Assembly (NCBI RefSeq): GCF_047948215.1
Contig: NC_134455.1
Span: 157,648,575 to 157,712,574, forward strand
Direction: 5' to 3'
Origin: Lycorma delicatula
Taxonomy: Eukaryota; Arthropoda; Insecta; Hemiptera; Fulgoridae
Length of the DNA stretch: 64,000 nt
The notes below the pieces were generated by a model. That model had not been told where the DNA came from, did not search any database, and saw only the letters and a program-made list of their open reading frames with translations. The position numbers and the translations under genes were made by a program. Each line of letters begins with the position of its first letter. Positions within the stretch are counted from its first letter, which is position 1. This document shows positions 60,931-64,000 of this stretch, piece after piece.

Positions 60931-62159
60931 AATGATGACTAAAAAAAAAAAAAATAAAAATAAATAAAATAAAAAAAAACAAGATTTAACCCCTTTGAAG
61001 AATGGTAAACACACTAAATGAATGTATATGTATGAAACTATTACCGTTTTTTATCATTGTATTTTAACTTCAAAATTTGGTGTGGAGAAAAAATGTTTCG
61101 GATAAGCAAGCAAACATCATAAAATGTATTTTACAGCGTTATAAAAATGGTTGAATCATGGTATATAAAGTACTGTTATTGTATAATTTATTATTCAACA
61201 AAAACCGCGTATTTCACTGATATTTTATTGGAAATAGGATAAAAATTATAGTAAATGGAAGTTTTTGTTCGGTACAATGTTTTAAAACAAACAAGTATAC
61301 TAACTTCAGCAACAGGTGTTCCTAATAGCTTCAATTTATTACGTATGTTAGATGCTCTTTTATATATAGAATAATTCATAAATAAGTGCTTTTTTATTTC
61401 TGTTTTAAGAGGTTTCTCTACATTCTAAAAACTGATATTTACAAGAAAATGTATTACCTTTAAAAACTGTTTAATTCTAATTAAAAGAGAATATGTCCTT
61501 TGTCCAATTGTCTGGCCCTTCTTTCCTGAAAGGAATGCAGTTGTCATTGTCTTTAAATTGATAGACACAGTACTTCATGCTACGTTTTTTTTATTACCAA
61601 AAAAATCTTTTTAAACGCTTAAAAAACGATTGTTTGCACAATTTTTAGCGTACATTAAAATCACTATTTGCTTCTTTTTTAAAAATATTTTGAACATTAT
61701 TATTTATTTTTTAATTGTTATATATCTTTCAAACCTATTTTGATTACGAATATTTTTTTTTTTAGTTTAGGCGAGAATTTTAGGATTGGGTTCCTTTCTG
61801 ATACCAACCAACGTATACAAGGTAAACAGTAAATAAAACCTAAGCGATCAATTTAAGTATTCCTTATATATTGCTCGACTGTGTTTGTTATGCGTGACCA
61901 TAAAAGAAATTAAAATTAAAATGCAAATGAATATTTTAATTATACTTTAATTACAGTATAGGTGAATTTGATAAACTTTTATATTTTTGAATGCTCTAAG
62001 AGTATCATCTGATTTTATTAAATTTTGCTTCAATTTGAGTAAAATACTTCACACTTCTAAATGATTTTTTTTTAATAAATTTATTATAAATTTAATCGTT
62101 CCTGTGTTTTATTTGAACTTGGTAACACGACCTATTGACCTGTAAATCCTACCAGTTGA
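60931..62159. other. AT-rich stretch with two short unassigned minus-strand frames
   Basis: Mostly AT-rich. A minus-strand ATG frame near 61576-61478 gives MKYCVYQFKDNDNCIPFRKE then GPDNWTKDIF, about 33 residues; a 62-codon frame lies at 61191-61379. Neither is recognised, and neither has clear splice context. Confidence 0.35.
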
Positions 62160-62960
62160 GGGTATGTCGATAAATAATAAGTCTTTGAGATATTTTCTTT
62201 TCATATCAGGGCAGTAAGTAAATACCTCTTGAACGTATTTTAAACAGTATTATGGATACACTTATTTGTATGATTAATCTTAGTTTAAACTGTAGAAAAT
62301 TTCCAAAAATATTAAGATCTATAACTAGATCGTAGTATAGAAATACGGATAAACAAATCTAACTAATTATTATTTAATAGCTTTTATTTTGATCGCTAAG
62401 GTAATGGAGAAATTTATACAGAGGATGTTTGTTAATTATTTAGTAAAGCATAACTTTTTCAGTTAGGATAATTTTTTTTGGTTAGGAGCGGAATAAATAC
62501 TAACAAAGTGTTTCTGAATCTCATGAAAAAAGTTTGTAGAGGCATTTATAAAGGATATGATTTGAACTGGTTTGTTTATTGATGTCTGTATCATGAAAAC
62601 TTTAGACAATTATGACGATACGTTGCTGTTGAGGAAAATTTATGATTTGGGTGTGAGAGTTGTGGCCTACAGTTTATTCTACTTAATATGAAGAGATTTC
62701 AACAAATAAGGTTTAGTGGATACATCAGTAAAAAAAACTATTAAATTACGATGTATCATAGGGTTCATTGCTTTCGTGACCTCTGTTTCTCATATGTGCA
62801 AACAATTCATACGAGAACCGTTTCAAAGGTAGTCTGGTTGTGTTTGTAAATGACAAGAATAATTTTACCGAGCGATAGCATTTTGTTTGTTGAGTCATTA
62901 ATTGGCAAGTTGATTGGTTTGCTGTTATTTTTCATTCCTTTCTGTTTTGTTTTAATTTTA
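62160..62960 (+). pseudogene. LINE reverse transcriptase remnant (fingers to motif C)
   Basis: Plus-strand reading gives LINLSLNCRKFPKILRSI (62275 on; family wording LINxSLxxGxFPxxLK), LIAKVMEKFIQRMFVNYLVK then HNFFS (62379; family IxKVxExxIxxQLxxYLxxNNLL), LLLRKIYDLGVRVVAYSLFY (62617; family LLxKLxxYGVRGxALxWF), then GSLLS-PLFLIC (motif B end; GSxLGPLLFLIY) and FKGSLVVFVNDK at about 62821-62857, the motif-C block where FADD reads F-V-N-D. The catalytic first Asp is therefore changed to Asn, and stops are frequent. The wording fits CR1- or Jockey-superfamily LINEs; clade not certain. It continues only a short way beyond motif C. Confidence 0.68.
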
Positions 62961-63499
62961 ACAACCCACCTGATTTTCAACATTCTCTTGTAACTCCCAT
63001 TTCAATTGTTTTTCCCTTTCTTTTTTCAATTTTTTCTTTTCACTTTTCTTAGTGTTTATTTTTAACATGTAAATCTGCTAAATAATAGAAAACGTTAAGT
63101 AAAGGGCCGAGCTTTACTTAGTTATATGTCCGGCTCAGGGGAGTAGGGGATATATAAAGAAAAAAACCTGCTAAATTCCATATAAATATTTTTAAATATT
63201 TTTTTCTAATCCTTAGATATTATTTGATAACATCAGATTTTTTTATCCAAGAAATATCATCTGCTACTGCCAATCGTTTTTGATATCTGTACTAATTCGA
63301 CAATTTTTTTTGTAATTTTACAACCTAAATAAAAAACAAATCAGCATAGTCTAGGTATACATTTTTTTCTTATGTAATGAGTAATTTTAATTACTCATTA
63401 TCCTTCTTTCTTTATCATTATTGTACTCTTATAATTTTTTACCATGTATAATATATAATATATTAATTATTAATGTATAATATTTACATATAATAGCCC
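62961..63499. other. AT-rich non-coding stretch
   Basis: Contains a short GC-richer phrase at 63104-63155 (GGGCCGAGC...GTCCGGCTCAGGGG) without further structure. No gene seen. Confidence 0.5.
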
Positions 63500-63539
63500 T
63501 AGTGTTGGGTCCTGCTACTGTGAATCCAGTTGTATTATT

Positions 63540-63780
63540 CAGAATCCTAAAATATTTCACAGAATTCTAGTTATAAATTCATGCTGGTCAGTATTTCTTC
63601 TAACTCATCTTTGGTTTCTGACAAAAGAACAATATCATTAGAAAATCATGAAATCTTTAGTTTATATAAATAAATTTTGTTCTCTATACTTTAGAAGGAA
63701 TAAAAAATGGTAGCTAAATTTGTATAAATACCCTAAGGAATGGTGACGAACAAAATATTGTTTGGTAATGAGCTCCTATA
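63540..63780 (-). pseudogene. LINE reverse transcriptase fragment around motif C
   Basis: The minus-strand frame gives NKIYLYKLKIS, stop, FSNDIVLLSETKDELEEILT then SMN. This is the palm motif C (family wording LRFADDIVLLSESKDELEEMLTSLN) and the following helix. FADD reads F-S-N-D (63634-63645), so the first catalytic Asp is Asn. Preceding text (63690-63740) loosely matches RQGCxLSPxLFNLY with eroded residues. Opposite in strand to the two remnants just upstream; likely RTE-like. The part above 63780 up to the window end is AT-rich and not interpretable. Confidence 0.65.
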
Positions 63781-64000
63781 CAAAATATTTAATCTTTAAC
63801 GTAATTGGAATTTCCTTATTCAAAATCAATTAAAATACCTAATTAGTAAAAAAGAAATAAGGATTTAAAACCGTTGTTCTGATATCAAATATTGCATTTA
63901 TTTGTGGATTCAACAGTAATTTGGAAGAAGCATATTAATCCTTTGAAAGTGGAATTGGTAAAATAGAGTGTTTCGCTTGTTAAAATCTATTTGCATTAAA

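Noticed and set aside
1..64000. CRISPR array, bacterial operon, prophage or plasmid features
   Set aside because: No short direct repeats with unique spacers, no Shine-Dalgarno-linked gene series and no prokaryotic gene density; the repeats seen are microsatellites and mobile-element remnants.

Overview
This window looks like eukaryotic, AT-rich, repeat-laden nuclear DNA from an insect. The base composition, long low-complexity AT/TA/AAT tracts, the spliced neuropeptide-receptor exon, tRNA-Glu-like SINEs, Tc1/mariner-type transposases and Jockey-, R1- and RTE-like LINE remnants all fit an insect with a large genome. A hemipteran is my best guess, from general familiarity with such repeats; nothing in the sequence proves it. 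There is no operon structure, CRISPR array, rRNA or convincing functional tRNA gene.

Only one host gene part is well supported: a first coding exon at 22452-22791 (+) of a rhodopsin-like GPCR of the GnRH/AKH/corazonin receptor group, most like a corazonin receptor. It has a splice acceptor just upstream, a GTAAGT donor in phase 1, and a short upstream ORF whose stop overlaps the receptor start codon (ATGA). I could not find the following exons; the gene must run on through large introns.

Almost everything else recognisable is decayed mobile DNA. In order: an R1-like 3' fragment (1.86-2.49 kb); a DUF4817-type IS630/mariner transposase pseudogene (8.32-9.37 kb, -); a Myb/zeste-like DNA-binding frame with four clustered TAR stops (9.80-10.21 kb); Jockey-like ORF1 (pre-C2HC plus zinc knuckle) and endonuclease (15.6-17.3 kb, -); a Jockey-like reverse transcriptase piece (19.35-19.80 kb, +); a tRNA-Glu SINE (20.48-20.65 kb) and a ~200-bp tandem duplication; the receptor exon; a large imperfect inverted repeat (28.36-29.58 kb) followed by a 296-bp tandem pair (29.66-30.26 kb); a solo-LTR candidate (31.50-31.96 kb); a Helitron-like short element (33.79-34.05 kb); a mariner-like element with readable terminal inverted repeats (36.04-37.27 kb); Jockey-like RNase H (42.0-42.7 kb, +); an internally deleted R1-like copy with target-site duplications (50.10-51.06 kb); a SINE-like unit ending in about 29 AAT copies (52.03-52.56 kb); a 28-codon ORF in a local GC peak (52.96-53.04 kb); a degenerate ubiquitin-specific-protease-like segment next to a 480-bp inverted-repeat pair (57.1-59.7 kb); and three further reverse-transcriptase fragments at 60.0-60.9 (+), 62.2-62.9 (+) and 63.5-63.8 kb (-).

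The most unusual part is 56.4-59.7 kb, where three copies of the same terminal motif, two long inverted arms and a protease-like remnant lie together. They may be pieces of one composite or foldback-type element that carried a deubiquitinase-like gene. All identifications come from reading translated motifs by eye; no database search was possible.
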